A stretch of 32,247 nt of DNA from Bacteroidales bacterium (GCA_012511975.1 JAAZEZ010000004.1:1-32247); one strand, 5' to 3'. Shown: positions 8,386 to 17,168, counted from the first letter of the stretch. The notes: generated by a model not told the origin, from the letters alone. Program-made: numbers and translations.

Positions 8386-9753
8386 CTATTTAACCCAGCC
8401 TTCCCTCATGAAGTTGCACTCCTTGAAGAGAGGGTCTATCACTATAAAGGTACTCTTTTGCTTTTCCGTAATGAATTGGTCAATAGCTGCATTTGCATTC
8501 TTCCTATTGGCATCTTCAAGCAGGACATTGAAGTCTGTCTTATAATTTGCCACATGTGAAGGAATAATCTTTTCGAGCATAATGATTTTGTAAACAGTGT
8601 TGCCGCTGCGACCCTCGTTGTCAAGAGACTCGAAAGGCTCTGAAATATCCCCTTCCTGCATATCCTTCAGGACATTATAGTCGGCAGGCTTGAGTTGGTC
8701 TTTCTCAAAATATGATGATCCTGTATATTCGTCTGCGAGCAGACCGCCGTTAGTGGCGGTTTTCCGGTCTTCAGAGAGATATCTTGCTGCATTGAAAAAC
8801 GAAATGGAGTCTCCGAGAATCCTGGTCCGGATAGTATCCAAACGGTTAAATGCTTTGACTTTATCCTCTGTAGTGTAATGTGGTTTGAGCAGGATATGGC
8901 GTGCATTGAACATATCACCTTCCCTGGCGATGAGTTCGATGAGATGAAACCCATCAGGAGTTTCTACAATCTGAGATACCTGTCCCACCTTAAGTGACAT
9001 TGCGGCATCTGAAAAAGCAGGCCAAAATATAGATCTGGAGGCCATTCCCAGTTCGCCTCCTTTTGTATAACTGCCGGGATCTTGCGAGTAAATGCGTGCA
9101 AGCGTGGAAAATTTTTCTCCTCCTACGATTCTCTCCCTGAGTTCAAGAAGTCTCTCTTTTACTTCAAGTTCAGCAGCCTCTTTATCCGGATAAAGCACTA
9201 TCTGACGGATACGGTACTGTGTGGATACAATGGGTAAATCCTCTTCAGGAGTTTCTTTGCAATATTTTTCTATGTCAGAAGGTGTAAGGTTAGGAATATT
9301 GCTTGCCACTTTGCGCTGCATATCCTGCATGAGCGACTGTTCGGTAAGCATCTCTTTCCACTCCTGACGAAGCTTATAGAGAGGTTTTTGGAAGTACTCT
9401 TCCATCTGCTTTTCACCACCGAGCTGCGTCATAACTTCATCAATGCGCTGGGAAAGTGCACTCTCTACATTCGCATCGTTGATCTCAAGGGAATCTATTC
9501 TCGCCTGATTGAGAAAAAGCTTGGAGACAAGCATCTCCTCCAGTATCTGGCAACGGGCGTTGCGGTCAGCCGTGAAGCCTCTGGCACTCATCATCTGCAC
9601 TTCATTTTCAAGATCCGAGAGCATTATCATATCATTGCCGATAAGCACGATTGTCCTGTCGATCAATCCTTCCTGATACCGCTGTGCGGAAATCTCTGTT
9701 CCGAAAAGTGAGATAATGAAAAAGAGAGCAGTAGCGACAAAGGTTTTTTTCAT
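8386..9753 (-). CDS. surA: SurA-like periplasmic peptidyl-prolyl isomerase
   Basis: The ORF track starts at a TTG at 9762. I choose the ATG at 9753, which gives a standard signal peptide (MKKTFVATALFFIISLFGTEISAQ). The protein of about 455 aa has an N-terminal SurA chaperone region (RTIVLIGNDMIMLSDLE, LEEMLVSKLFLNQA). Two parvulin domains follow. The first has IRQIVLYPDKEAA, FSTLARIYSQDPGSYTKGGELG and DGFHLIELIARE; the second has FNARHILLKPHYT and LSEDRKTATNGGLL. SurA escorts outer-membrane proteins through the periplasm and isomerises Xaa-Pro bonds. The upstream gene ends at 9759 and the OstA-like gene starts 3 nt downstream, so the genes are co-transcribed. The symbol rests on family resemblance; it could be another PpiC/SurA paralog. 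Confidence 0.88.
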   Translation of the reverse strand: MKKTFVATALFFIISLFGTEISAQRYQEGLIDRTIVLIGNDMIMLSDLENEVQMMSARGFTADRNARCQILEEMLVSKLFLNQARIDSLEINDANVESALSQRIDEVMTQLGGEKQMEEYFQKPLYKLRQEWKEMLTEQSLMQDMQRKVASNIPNLTPSDIEKYCKETPEEDLPIVSTQYRIRQIVLYPDKEAAELEVKERLLELRERIVGGEKFSTLARIYSQDPGSYTKGGELGMASRSIFWPAFSDAAMSLKVGQVSQIVETPDGFHLIELIAREGDMFNARHILLKPHYTTEDKVKAFNRLDTIRTRILGDSISFFNAARYLSEDRKTATNGGLLADEYTGSSYFEKDQLKPADYNVLKDMQEGDISEPFESLDNEGRSGNTVYKIIMLEKIIPSHVANYKTDFNVLLEDANRKNANAAIDQFITEKQKSTFIVIDPLFKECNFMREGWVK

Positions 9754-9758
9754 ATTTT

Positions 9759-10613
9759 TCAATAAATTTTTAGCGTTCCGTTGATATGGGCATCTTCAAG
9801 CAAGTCTTGTTCCAATTTAGACAAAAGTTCCTGTTTTCTTTTGCCAAGAATTGTTTCGCGTATCCTCGCCACATTGTATTCAAAGGGTGAAACTTCACCC
9901 GCATCCACCTTTTCCTCTATGAAAATAAGATAATTGGAGTCGTTAAACTTCATCTCACAACTTTTTTTGGGAAGAACCTCCCTGGTGCAGGTTTCGATAT
10001 CGGTGCCAAGCTCTTTTGCAAGTTGAGAAAGGGGTACCCAATCCCCTCCAAAATCGGTATAACGCTCGGCAGAGGAATAACACAACTCTCTAAGTTCTGC
10101 CACATCCTGCTCCGAAGTAACAGTATATGCCCCTTTAACTGTTTCATAGTAGGGCGAACTCGCAGAAATTCTGATGACTCGTGCTTTAACCAGTGGATAG
10201 GGGAAAATACTGCTCGAGGGATGCTCCTCATAGTATAACCGAGCTTCTTCCAACGTCACGGTTGTGTCAAGCCTCTCCTCAATCCATCGCTTCTCAAATC
10301 TAAAACCCAGCAAAGTGCTGCGAAACTCCTCTACTTCTGCGGTCACATCACGCTCGGCCTTGGAGAGCTGCTCCTCAGCCTTTAGCAACATCAGGCGACC
10401 AAGAGCCCAGGTGTTGATATAGCGGCTGACCATAGTTGCGCTGTCTGCGGATGAAACACCCTCCGGCATTAAACGCACTATATCGCTTTCATAGAGCACC
10501 TCCTGCCCTATCCTCGCAACTCTACGGTCCTGACGACCCCTACCTCCCTTTTCGATAAAGGAACAGCCGGAGAGCATTAGCATCGTTAATATTGTCAGGA
10601 AAATTTTTTGCAT
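9759..10613 (-). CDS. SurA/PpiC-like periplasmic lipoprotein
   Basis: This 284-aa protein starts with a lipoprotein signal (MQKIFLTILTMLMLSGC, lipobox LSGC), so it should be membrane-anchored in the periplasm. After the Cys, RVARIGQEVLYESDIVRLM resembles the strand-helix that opens SurA/PpiC chaperone domains. The middle is helical. The region VKARVIRISASSPYY to GDWVPLSQL looks like a reduced parvulin domain, lacking the clear motifs of the neighbour at 8386. It may therefore act as a chaperone rather than an active isomerase; that is inference. It lies 6 nt after guaB and its TGA runs into the start region of the SurA-like gene, so it belongs to the operon. A fully independent function is possible. 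Confidence 0.75.
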   Translation of the reverse strand: MQKIFLTILTMLMLSGCSFIEKGGRGRQDRRVARIGQEVLYESDIVRLMPEGVSSADSATMVSRYINTWALGRLMLLKAEEQLSKAERDVTAEVEEFRSTLLGFRFEKRWIEERLDTTVTLEEARLYYEEHPSSSIFPYPLVKARVIRISASSPYYETVKGAYTVTSEQDVAELRELCYSSAERYTDFGGDWVPLSQLAKELGTDIETCTREVLPKKSCEMKFNDSNYLIFIEEKVDAGEVSPFEYNVARIRETILGKRKQELLSKLEQDLLEDAHINGTLKIY

Positions 10614-10619
10614 AATGGA

Positions 10620-12089
10620 CTATCTGGAGTAGTTAGGGGATTCGCGGGTGATCGTCACATCGTGAGGATGGCTTTCAACCATTCCCGCATGTGTAATTTT
10701 GACAAATTTTGCCTTGCGCAGAGCCTCAAGGTTGGCTGCACCACAATAGCCCATACCTGCTCTGAGACCTCCGATCAACTGATAGACAACCTCAGCCAAA
10801 GTGCCCTTGTAAGGCACCTGAGCTACAATTCCTTCGGGTACGAGCTTCTTGATATCTTCTTCCATATCCTGGAAATACCTATCCTTGGAACCTCTCTGCA
10901 TAGCTTCAAGTGAACCCATGCCGCGATAGGATTTAAACTTACGGCCATTGAGAATGATGGCTTCTCCGGGAGACTCCTCAACTCCTGCAAAGAGCGATCC
11001 TGCCATAATGGTGTTGGCTCCGGCTGCAAGTGCCTTAACAATATCACCTGAGTAGCGGATGCCACCGTCAGCAATGATTGGAATACCGCTTCCTTTAAGG
11101 GCCTGCGCAGTATTCATCACTGCTGTGAACTGAGGTACTCCAATACCGGCAATAATGCGGGTAGTGCAGATAGAACCGGGACCGATACCCACCTTAACTC
11201 CGTCAACTCCACAATCTTTGAGAGCCAGAGCAGCCTCAGCAGTAGCAATGTTGCCGGCCACTATCTGCAGATGTGGGAATGCCTCTCGGATCTTTCTGAT
11301 AGTCTGCAGCACAAAATGGGAGTGTCCATGTGCCGTATCGAGCACCACTGCGTCAATATCCACAGAAACCAGTTTCTCCACATCTTCTAAACTATGGCTG
11401 TTGATACCCACAGCAGCCACTGCGAGTAAACGTCCACGAGAATCCTTGCTGGCGGTAGGATTTTTTCTGATCTTCATTATATCGCGATATGTAATCAGAC
11501 CTACCAGACGGTTGTTCTCATCCACCACGGGAAGTTTCTCGATGCGGTATTTGCTGAGCATTTCGGTAGCCTGAGGAATATCAATTGTCGGACCCGCCGT
11601 GATGAGGTTTTCAGAGGTCATCACCTCGGATATCGGAGTCTTGTAGTTCTCCTGAAAACGAAGGTCCCTGTTGGTTACGATACCGATAAGATAATTCTGC
11701 TCATCCACCACCGGAATACCACCAATTCGGTTTTCCGCCATCAGTTGGAGTGCATCACCCACCAAAGCATTATGCTTGATAGTGATGGGATCGTAGATCA
11801 TAGCATTCTCAGCACGTTTGACCTTACGCACATGCTCCATCTGCTGTTCGATAGACATATTTTTATGGATAACTCCGATACCACCTTCGCGTGCTATAGC
11901 GATGGCCATATTTGCATCGGTGACCGTATCCATAGCAGCAGAGACTATAGGAATGTGAAGCGGTATCTCTCTCGAAAAATGAGTAGTGATATCAACTTCC
12001 CTGGGTAGCACACCGGACTCAGCGGGGATCAACAATACATCATCGTACGCCAATCCTTCCATTATGATCTTGTCGGAAAATTGTTCCAT
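10620..12089 (-). CDS. guaB: inosine-5'-monophosphate dehydrogenase
   Basis: This 489-aa protein matches the usual length of IMPDH, which oxidises IMP to XMP with NAD+, the committed step to GMP. Visible features are the TIM-barrel start [18 protein letters not shown], two CBS domains (about residues 96-150 and 155-210) that usually bind regulatory nucleotides, and the catalytic loop [11 protein letters not shown] with Cys near residue 308. [19 protein letters not shown], the flap region [10 protein letters not shown] and RGSKDRYF complete the barrel. It is the first gene of an operon that continues into periplasmic chaperone and OstA-like genes. A Bacteroides-type promoter lies just upstream, inside the end of the next gene. 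Confidence 0.97.
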   Translation of the reverse strand: MEQFSDKIIMEGLAYDDVLLIPAESGVLPREVDITTHFSREIPLHIPIVSAAMDTVTDANMAIAIAREGGIGVIHKNMSIEQQMEHVRKVKRAENAMIYDPITIKHNALVGDALQLMAENRIGGIPVVDEQNYLIGIVTNRDLRFQENYKTPISEVMTSENLITAGPTIDIPQATEMLSKYRIEKLPVVDENNRLVGLITYRDIMKIRKNPTASKDSRGRLLAVAAVGINSHSLEDVEKLVSVDIDAVVLDTAHGHSHFVLQTIRKIREAFPHLQIVAGNIATAEAALALKDCGVDGVKVGIGPGSICTTRIIAGIGVPQFTAVMNTAQALKGSGIPIIADGGIRYSGDIVKALAAGANTIMAGSLFAGVEESPGEAIILNGRKFKSYRGMGSLEAMQRGSKDRYFQDMEEDIKKLVPEGIVAQVPYKGTLAEVVYQLIGGLRAGMGYCGAANLEALRKAKFVKITHAGMVESHPHDVTITRESPNYSR

Positions 12090-12124
12090 ATCGCAATTAT
12101 TAACAGTTATTCAATTATAAACTA

Positions 12125-12155
12125 CAAATATAGCAAAAGTTCGTTTCAGAGCAAT
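12125..12155 (-). promoter_or_regulatory. putative guaB operon promoter
   Basis: On the minus strand, TATATTTG (12132-12125) matches the -7 consensus TAnnTTTG. ATTG (12155-12152) sits exactly 19 nt upstream, one base off TTTG. The -33 part overlaps the last codons of the radical SAM gene. Predicted leader about 30 nt. Confidence 0.5.
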
Positions 12156-13066
12156 TTGCCCTGCCAACTATCGCGCTCTTCCAATCTTTTTTCGAGCAAT
12201 CGTAGTAACTCTACGTTGCGAATGAGACCCCAAGGAGTAAACCTCACAAATCTCGGAGGCACTTCTCCTGCAAATCTTTCGATACAGATTTCCGGTCGCA
12301 GCCGCTCAAGTATATCTACAAAAAAATCAAGGTATTCGTCTAACGAAAAGGTGATAAAATCTTCCGGATGAGCCTCAATTTCCTGTTCCATGCGGGTTCC
12401 TTTGATAATCTGCAGCTGGTGAAACTTAAGCGAGGTGAGTGGCAGCGAATTGATCACTGTCGTACTCTCGAGCATCATCTCACGATCCTCACCCGGAAGT
12501 CCCAAAATGAAGTGCGCACAGACGTCAAGTTTGCGCTCTGCGGTCATCCTGACGGCATGAGCTGCCTGTTCAAATGTATGGCCACGATTGATGCGTTTCA
12601 GAGTAGCATCATAGCAAGATTCGATACCGTACTCCACCATCACTATGTATTCTTGGGAGAGTTCCGCAAGATAATCGAGTTTCTCCTCATCCACACAGTC
12701 GGGACGAGTTCCTACCGCTATCCCCACCACATCAGGATGTGAAAGAGCCTCGGTATAGAGCTCCTTGAGACGTTCAAGGGGTGCATATGTATTGGAATAT
12801 GGCTGAAAATAGGCAATATAACTGCTTGCTGTTCGATATCTGCGACGATGGAACTCCATCCCTTCCTCCATCTGCTGTATAATACTCTTATCGGGAGTAC
12901 TGTATGAAGGATGGAAAGCATTGTTGTCACAATAGGTGCACCCTCCGACGGAAACAGAGCCGTCTCGGTTGGGGCAGGTAAAGCCCGCATCTATTACAAT
13001 TTTCTGCAGTCTGCTGCCATATTTGCTCTTATAGTATCCAACAAGAGAGTTGTATCTTTTCTTCAT
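12146..13066 (-). CDS. TIGR01212 / YhcC-family radical SAM protein
   Basis: The track ORF begins at 13240, but the family start is the ATG at 13066 (MKKRYNSLVGYYKSKYG). The upstream extension overlaps the divergent gene and has no domain. The product of about 306 aa carries a cysteine motif near the N-terminus (GFTCPNRDGSVSVGGCTYCDN) consistent with a radical-SAM 4Fe-4S cluster. VGIAVGTRPDC, VEYGIES, RINRGHTFEQA, HFILGLPGE and HQLQIIKGTRM follow in Elp3-like barrel order. The exact substrate of YhcC-type proteins is not something I can state with confidence. It is divergent from the NlpC/P60 gene and precedes guaB, with its 3' end overlapping the guaB promoter. Confidence 0.85.
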   Translation of the reverse strand: MKKRYNSLVGYYKSKYGSRLQKIVIDAGFTCPNRDGSVSVGGCTYCDNNAFHPSYSTPDKSIIQQMEEGMEFHRRRYRTASSYIAYFQPYSNTYAPLERLKELYTEALSHPDVVGIAVGTRPDCVDEEKLDYLAELSQEYIVMVEYGIESCYDATLKRINRGHTFEQAAHAVRMTAERKLDVCAHFILGLPGEDREMMLESTTVINSLPLTSLKFHQLQIIKGTRMEQEIEAHPEDFITFSLDEYLDFFVDILERLRPEICIERFAGEVPPRFVRFTPWGLIRNVELLRLLEKRLEERDSWQGKLL

Positions 13067-13085
13067 TTTTGCAACCAAACTTGCA

Positions 13086-13093
13086 CAAAGATA
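13086..13093 (-). promoter_or_regulatory. putative -7 box for the radical SAM gene
   Basis: TATCTTTG on the minus strand matches TAnnTTTG and lies about 20 nt upstream of the chosen ATG. No good -33 box is seen at the right distance. It supports the start at 13066, since the longer ORF would begin upstream of this box. Confidence 0.38.
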
Positions 13094-13103
13094 AGAAAAA
13101 GAG

Positions 13104-13111
13104 TATTTTTG
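13104..13111 (+). promoter_or_regulatory. putative -7 box for the NlpC/P60 gene
   Basis: TATTTTTG matches TAnnTTTG and sits 28 nt before the chosen ATG at 13140. The -33 position is poor. It overlaps the divergent promoter of the radical SAM gene. Confidence 0.35.
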
Positions 13112-13139
13112 AGTTTTGAACCAAATATTTTTAAACAGA

Positions 13140-14324
13140 ATGAAACGACTCCTGATTCCGGCTATCGCAGCCTTGATGATGATCCAATCTTGTGGATCCC
13201 CAGCAGACTCCTTCAAAGAGCAGTTTGATTCCATTTCCAATGAAATTAAAGAACAGTATGCTCCTGACCGCAGGGATAAGTGTTACGAACCGATACTCAA
13301 AGATGTAAATGGACAGAAGGTCCTATACGGCTCCACTACAGAGCAGGAAGCCAAGGATGCACTGCTGGCAGCTCTCTCAGAGAGGGGTCTCAATGTGCTT
13401 GACAGCATGATAGTGCTTCCGGATCCAACTTTTGAAGGCAAAACCTGGGGAGTTATATCACACTCGGTAGCCAATGTAAGATATGAGGCAAACTACTCCT
13501 CTGAAATGGCCACACAGCTATTAATGGGTACGCCGATACAATTGCTTGAAAAACGCAGTTACTGGTATAGGATCGTCACTCCCGAAGGCTATCACGCCTG
13601 GGTTACAGTCGGCAGCGTACAGAAGATGGACGAGCAGGAACTTAACGCCTGGAAGGCATCCGACCGTCTGATCATAACCACTTACTATACTCTCTTCCGA
13701 GAAAGGGCAGATCTCACATCACCGGTTGTAAGTGATGGAGTATGGGGCAATATAGTAGAGAAGGCCGGAGAGCAAGGGAGCTATTTCAAGGTAAAGATTC
13801 CCAATGGTAAGATTGCATTTATTCCAAAAAAGGATGCAGTCCCCTTTAACAGCTGGATTGCCTCACGTAACGCCACAGCTGAAAACATTATTGCCACAGG
13901 CAAGGCTTTCATGGGCTTCCCTTATCTCTGGGCCGGTACCTCCATTAAGGCTATGGACTGTAGCGGTTTTGTCAAAACTATTCTCTTCCTCAACGGAGTG
14001 ATTACCCGTAGAGATGCCAGTCAGCAGGCAAAAGTTGGTGATGATGTCAATATCGAAGAGTTCCCCGGTGACCTTCAGCCCGGTGACTTGCTCTTCTTCG
14101 GCCGTAAAGCCACCGAAGAGAGAAGCGAGAGGATAACTCATGTTGGAATATATCTCGGAGAAGGCAGATTTATACATGCAGCCACCAACGTCCACACCAA
14201 CTCCCTTATCCCCGATGCGGAAGATTTCTATGATGGTACTCTTGTGCGCGCAAAACGCATTATAAATAAGGCAGACGAAGTCCCTGGCCTGGTGTCAATA
14301 GCTAAGCACCCCTGGTATTTTTAA
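13140..14324 (+). CDS. NlpC/P60 lipoprotein, probable murein-peptide endopeptidase (YkfC-like)
   Basis: The track ORF begins at a TTG (13116). The ATG at 13140 gives a lipoprotein signal (MKRLLIPAIAALMMIQSC), so I use that. The mature protein has bacterial SH3-like repeats in the first two thirds (ANVRYEANYSSEMATQLLMG, YHAWVTVGSVQKM, TLFRERADLTSPVVSDG). A C-terminal NlpC/P60 domain follows: WAGTSIKAMDCSGFV with catalytic Cys274, THVGIYLG and RFIHAA with the His residues. YkfC-type enzymes cleave gamma-D-Glu-L-Lys or -diaminopimelate bonds in cell-wall peptides. The next gene, 28 nt downstream, is a dipeptide epimerase acting on the released L-Ala-D-Glu, as in the Bacillus ykf arrangement. That pairing strengthens the call. 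Confidence 0.9.
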   Translation: MKRLLIPAIAALMMIQSCGSPADSFKEQFDSISNEIKEQYAPDRRDKCYEPILKDVNGQKVLYGSTTEQEAKDALLAALSERGLNVLDSMIVLPDPTFEGKTWGVISHSVANVRYEANYSSEMATQLLMGTPIQLLEKRSYWYRIVTPEGYHAWVTVGSVQKMDEQELNAWKASDRLIITTYYTLFRERADLTSPVVSDGVWGNIVEKAGEQGSYFKVKIPNGKIAFIPKKDAVPFNSWIASRNATAENIIATGKAFMGFPYLWAGTSIKAMDCSGFVKTILFLNGVITRRDASQQAKVGDDVNIEEFPGDLQPGDLLFFGRKATEERSERITHVGIYLGEGRFIHAATNVHTNSLIPDAEDFYDGTLVRAKRIINKADEVPGLVSIAKHPWYF

Positions 14325-14352
14325 TGAATATAACAACGAAAAAGATACAACA

Positions 14353-15525
14353 ATGAGCGACAGAAGACAATTTTTAAAGGCCGCAGGTCTTATGACTGCT
14401 GCAGCTGCATTCTGGCACCCGAGAAATCTTTTTGCTGCAAACACAGCAAAAAGGAGCAAGGTTGCCACCAATAAGCTCGATCTCCAGTGGGAGAACTTCA
14501 TGGGCAAAATGAAATATACTTTCACCATTTCCGGATCATCCCGGACAACAACGCCAATAGTGATCAGCCGCATCACCTGGAACGGATACGCCGGATACGG
14601 TGAGGCAGCGATGCCCCCTTACCTGGGCGAGACACAGGCCTCCGTGCATGAATTCCTCAAAAAGGTGGCCGAAACAGTACTGCCCAGGTTTGACAATCCG
14701 TTCCGCATCGAAGATATAATGGTGGAAGTGGACAAACTAGCCACCAACAATACCGCGGCCAAAGCTGCCGTGGATATTGCTCTGCATGACCTTGTAGGCA
14801 ATATTATGGGGCAGCCCTGGTGGAAAATTTGGGGATTTAACCCCGACGACGCTCCCCACACCTGTTACACCATCGGCTATGATGCCAGCGACGATGTGGT
14901 AAACGAAAAAATAGAGGAAGCTTCCTGGACAAAAATACTGAAAGTCAAGCTCGGAATGACGGAAAAAGAGGATAAAAGAATGATCAACCTCATTAGGGCC
15001 AAGACCGACACCGTTATCTGCATAGATGCAAACCAGGGATGGAAAGACAAACACTACGCACTGGATATGGTCAATTGGCTTGCAGAGAGAAATGTCAATA
15101 TGATTGAACAACCGATGCCCAAACTATTGATTGAAGAGACCGCCTGGCTAACTGAGCGCAGCCCCCTGCCCATTATCGCAGACGAAGCCTGTCAACGCCT
15201 GACCGACATCCCGAAACTAAAGGGTGTATATCACGGCATCAACATCAAGCTGATGAAGTGTACCGGTATGCGCGAAGCACGAGAAATGGTTTCCCTCGCA
15301 AACGCTCTCCATATGAAAATCATGGTAGGATGCATGACAGAAACCTCCGTTGCCATTTCGGCGGCAGCCCAGATAGCACCTAAAGTGCAATGGGCAGACC
15401 TTGACGGCAATTATCTCATCGCAAATGACTGCTTCGACGGAATGAAACTGGTGGATGGACGCATCACCCTGGAGGATAAACCCGGTCTGGGTCTTACCAA
15501 GAAGCCCGGTATCATCTCTTTGTAG
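14353..15525 (+). CDS. exported L-Ala-D/L-Glu-type dipeptide epimerase (enolase superfamily)
   Basis: This 390-aa protein shows the muconate-lactonizing/dipeptide-epimerase pattern. It has the capping domain start RITWNGYAGYGEAAMPPYLGE, the barrel base motif KVKLGM (KxK), metal ligands in CIDANQGW, MIEQPMP and IIADEAC, the opposite lysine in INIKLMKCTG, and GCMTETSV. These enzymes interconvert L-Ala-D-Glu and L-Ala-L-Glu during murein recycling. The N-terminus SDRRQFLKAAGLMTAAAAFW resembles a Tat signal, implying export of the folded enzyme to the periplasm. It follows the NlpC/P60 gene closely. Dipeptide specificity is inferred from context, and related epimerases take other dipeptides. Its stop codon abuts the promoter of the next gene. 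Confidence 0.87.
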   Translation: MSDRRQFLKAAGLMTAAAAFWHPRNLFAANTAKRSKVATNKLDLQWENFMGKMKYTFTISGSSRTTTPIVISRITWNGYAGYGEAAMPPYLGETQASVHEFLKKVAETVLPRFDNPFRIEDIMVEVDKLATNNTAAKAAVDIALHDLVGNIMGQPWWKIWGFNPDDAPHTCYTIGYDASDDVVNEKIEEASWTKILKVKLGMTEKEDKRMINLIRAKTDTVICIDANQGWKDKHYALDMVNWLAERNVNMIEQPMPKLLIEETAWLTERSPLPIIADEACQRLTDIPKLKGVYHGINIKLMKCTGMREAREMVSLANALHMKIMVGCMTETSVAISAAAQIAPKVQWADLDGNYLIANDCFDGMKLVDGRITLEDKPGLGLTKKPGIISL

Positions 15526-15549
15526 AAAAAAATATTAATATTACCTTTG
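15519..15549 (+). promoter_or_regulatory. Bacteroides-type promoter for the 92-aa gene
   Basis: TTTG (15519-15522), 19 nt, TACCTTTG (15542-15549) is an exact match to TTTG-N19-TAnnTTTG. The -33 box lies in the last sense codons of the epimerase gene, immediately before its TAG. Predicted leader about 20 nt. Confidence 0.65.
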
Positions 15550-15575
15550 CGGCCAAATTAAAAAGGAATACAGAT

Positions 15576-15854
15576 ATGAATTTGAGAGTAATCAAGAAGG
15601 ACATAGAGTTTCTTATCGGAGATTTTGTTGAAGATTGTCTGCTTTTTGCTATGTTACATCCTGACAAGGATCGTACCAAGGTAGAAGAACTCATAGAGAA
15701 GGCCAGCGATCTCGCGGACGGCCTCTTTTACAGAGTCAATCACCCTGATAAGAGCAGCAAAAAGGCAACTAAAGCACATTATAAGGAAATAGGTCATGAC
15801 CTCATTAAAGGTCTTGACGACCTTTGTGAAGGACTATCGGCTCTTGCAAAATAG
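15576..15854 (+). CDS. small conserved-type protein, unknown function
   Basis: This 92-aa protein has no signal peptide or membrane segment, so it is probably cytoplasmic. It is charged and mostly helical: MNLRVIKKDIEFLIGDFVED, then KVEELIEKASDLADGLFYRV, then a C-terminal helix DLIKGLDDLCEGLSAL. I recognise no catalytic motif. It has its own well-formed promoter just upstream and a strong hairpin downstream, so it is a separately transcribed gene, not a spurious ORF. Its position after the murein recycling pair does not by itself suggest a role. Confidence 0.8.
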   Translation: MNLRVIKKDIEFLIGDFVEDCLLFAMLHPDKDRTKVEELIEKASDLADGLFYRVNHPDKSSKKATKAHYKEIGHDLIKGLDDLCEGLSALAK

Positions 15855-15893
15855 GCTTTCTTATTGAAAAGATCTCTGCGGAGCCTGCCGAAC

Positions 15894-15926
15894 AACAACG
15901 GGGTTGACATGTCAGCCCCGTTGTTT
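15894..15926. terminator. bidirectional hairpin terminator
   Basis: AACAACGGGG pairs with CCCCGTTGTT, with further pairing of TGACA and TGTCA in the centre, followed by TTTT on the plus strand. It lies between the 92-aa gene and the convergent secreted-protein gene. Confidence 0.85.
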
Positions 15927-15986
15927 TATTCTAATCACAAGAATTAATTATGATATCTCAGAAAAGAAAATTTCAGGTTTCACGGA

Positions 15987-17108
15987 TCATTTCCAGAATT
16001 GCCACCACTTACGAGCAGAGGACTTTAAACTTTGCTCCGCTTTCCGATCCGAATCATCCTGAACATCATCGTTTGAAACAGCCTCTTTAAGAGGAGCCTC
16101 ACTCTCCTCCATCTGCTTTTCAATTTTGTCAATTATTGGTTTGAAAAAATTGTGAATCGGATCACAGATACTTTTTTCTTCTTCAGTACGGGGATTGGTG
16201 ATCCTGCCATTGATGCCTAGAATATCACCCGAATCGAAATTGATGGTAAGGTACCAGTTGCCTGCTCCTTCTGCAGAAGTGGGATCATCATACGTATTAT
16301 CCACTTTCATTACGGCAACAAACTGTCTCAGCCGCTCCAAATCTTCGGGACCAAAAGTGAAAGAATAACCATCCCTATTGCCCTTGCTGAAGTATATAGT
16401 CGGATCCTCCGTTGTTGCATCAACATTATAGCAAACATGATTGAGATTATCGGGCAACCAATGAAACCTGAACCTTGTCATTTTACTCTCATTGACAGGA
16501 TTCATTATTTCAACATCGTCAAAGCTACGGACATTGTAAGTATCTTGATCTTCCTCCAATGTGCCGGAAGCGCACTTATCTTCTACTGCATCACTGGTAC
16601 AACCATCATCAACTATATCGTAGTTACATTCAGGTGAAACAATGCTATCTTCTTCGCCCGGCATCTTTTCCCACTTCTCGAAGTACTTTTTCAAAGCTTC
16701 AAACGCAGCGGCACCACCACGCGGATATTTCAAAACACCACTGGCACGGACAGTAAATCCATATTCGTATTTGAGATCAAAATACCAAGAATCTGCATCC
16801 AAGACCCTGACCGGAGGTTCATACCTCCCTTTGTAGGAGGTCATATTATGCTCATCAATAATTGCCTGAAGTTCGCTGAACACAGTCTCATCGGAAGTTA
16901 TGATCCTTTTCCGGTCGGGATAATCCTCGTTTATGAGAATTTCAATCCTGCCATCATCCATACGGGAAACCTGGTATGAAAAACCGGAAAACTGTCTCAT
17001 TCCACCGACAACCCTATAAGAAAAATAGTTCAAAGCGCCCCTATCATCTGCGGCAGTACCAAATAAATTCATCATAACAAGCAATAATATCAGCGATAAT
17101 CTCTTCAT
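15987..17108 (-). CDS. secreted protein with two similar domains, unknown function
   Basis: This 373-aa protein starts with a signal peptide (MKRLSLILLLVMMNLFGTAA) and has no lipobox. Two segments appear related. The first (about residues 28-145) contains DSWYFDLKYEYGFTVRASGVLKYPRG and ends in AAFEALKKYFEKW. The second (about 210-335) contains GNWYLTINFDSGDILGINGRITNP and ends in CDPIHNFFKPIIDKI. Both have the order: beta strands, a helix before a Trp-Tyr strand, a G-x-Gly-containing strand, then a helix with a phenylalanine pair. An acidic, Cys-containing linker joins them. The tail is charged and ends SARKWWQFWK. I do not recognise a named family. A periplasmic or surface binding role is possible but unsupported. 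Confidence 0.78.
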   Translation of the reverse strand: MKRLSLILLLVMMNLFGTAADDRGALNYFSYRVVGGMRQFSGFSYQVSRMDDGRIEILINEDYPDRKRIITSDETVFSELQAIIDEHNMTSYKGRYEPPVRVLDADSWYFDLKYEYGFTVRASGVLKYPRGGAAAFEALKKYFEKWEKMPGEEDSIVSPECNYDIVDDGCTSDAVEDKCASGTLEEDQDTYNVRSFDDVEIMNPVNESKMTRFRFHWLPDNLNHVCYNVDATTEDPTIYFSKGNRDGYSFTFGPEDLERLRQFVAVMKVDNTYDDPTSAEGAGNWYLTINFDSGDILGINGRITNPRTEEEKSICDPIHNFFKPIIDKIEKQMEESEAPLKEAVSNDDVQDDSDRKAEQSLKSSARKWWQFWK

Positions 17109-17122
17109 ACAGTTTCACCTGA

Positions 17123-17130
17123 CAAAGATA
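17123..17130 (-). promoter_or_regulatory. putative -7 box for the two-domain secreted protein
   Basis: TATCTTTG on the minus strand matches TAnnTTTG, 14 nt before the ATG. The expected -33 area falls inside the heptamer repeats at 17141-17168 and has no TTTG. Confidence 0.35.
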
Positions 17131-17140
17131 GATAAAAAAA

Positions 17141-17168
17141 GTATGTAGTATGGAGTGAGTAGTATTAT
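17141..17168. repeat. 7-nt tandem repeat
   Basis: Four heptamers in register: GTATGTA, GTATGGA, GTGAGTA, GTATTAT. They lie between the promoter of the secreted protein and the pnp terminator. The unit GTATGGA and its relatives recur at 20102-20122. Confidence 0.75.

Noticed and set aside
13067-13240. 58-residue N-terminal extension of the radical SAM protein
   Set aside because: It overlaps the divergent promoter and NlpC/P60 start, lies upstream of the -7 box, and adds no domain. The family start motif follows the ATG at 13066.
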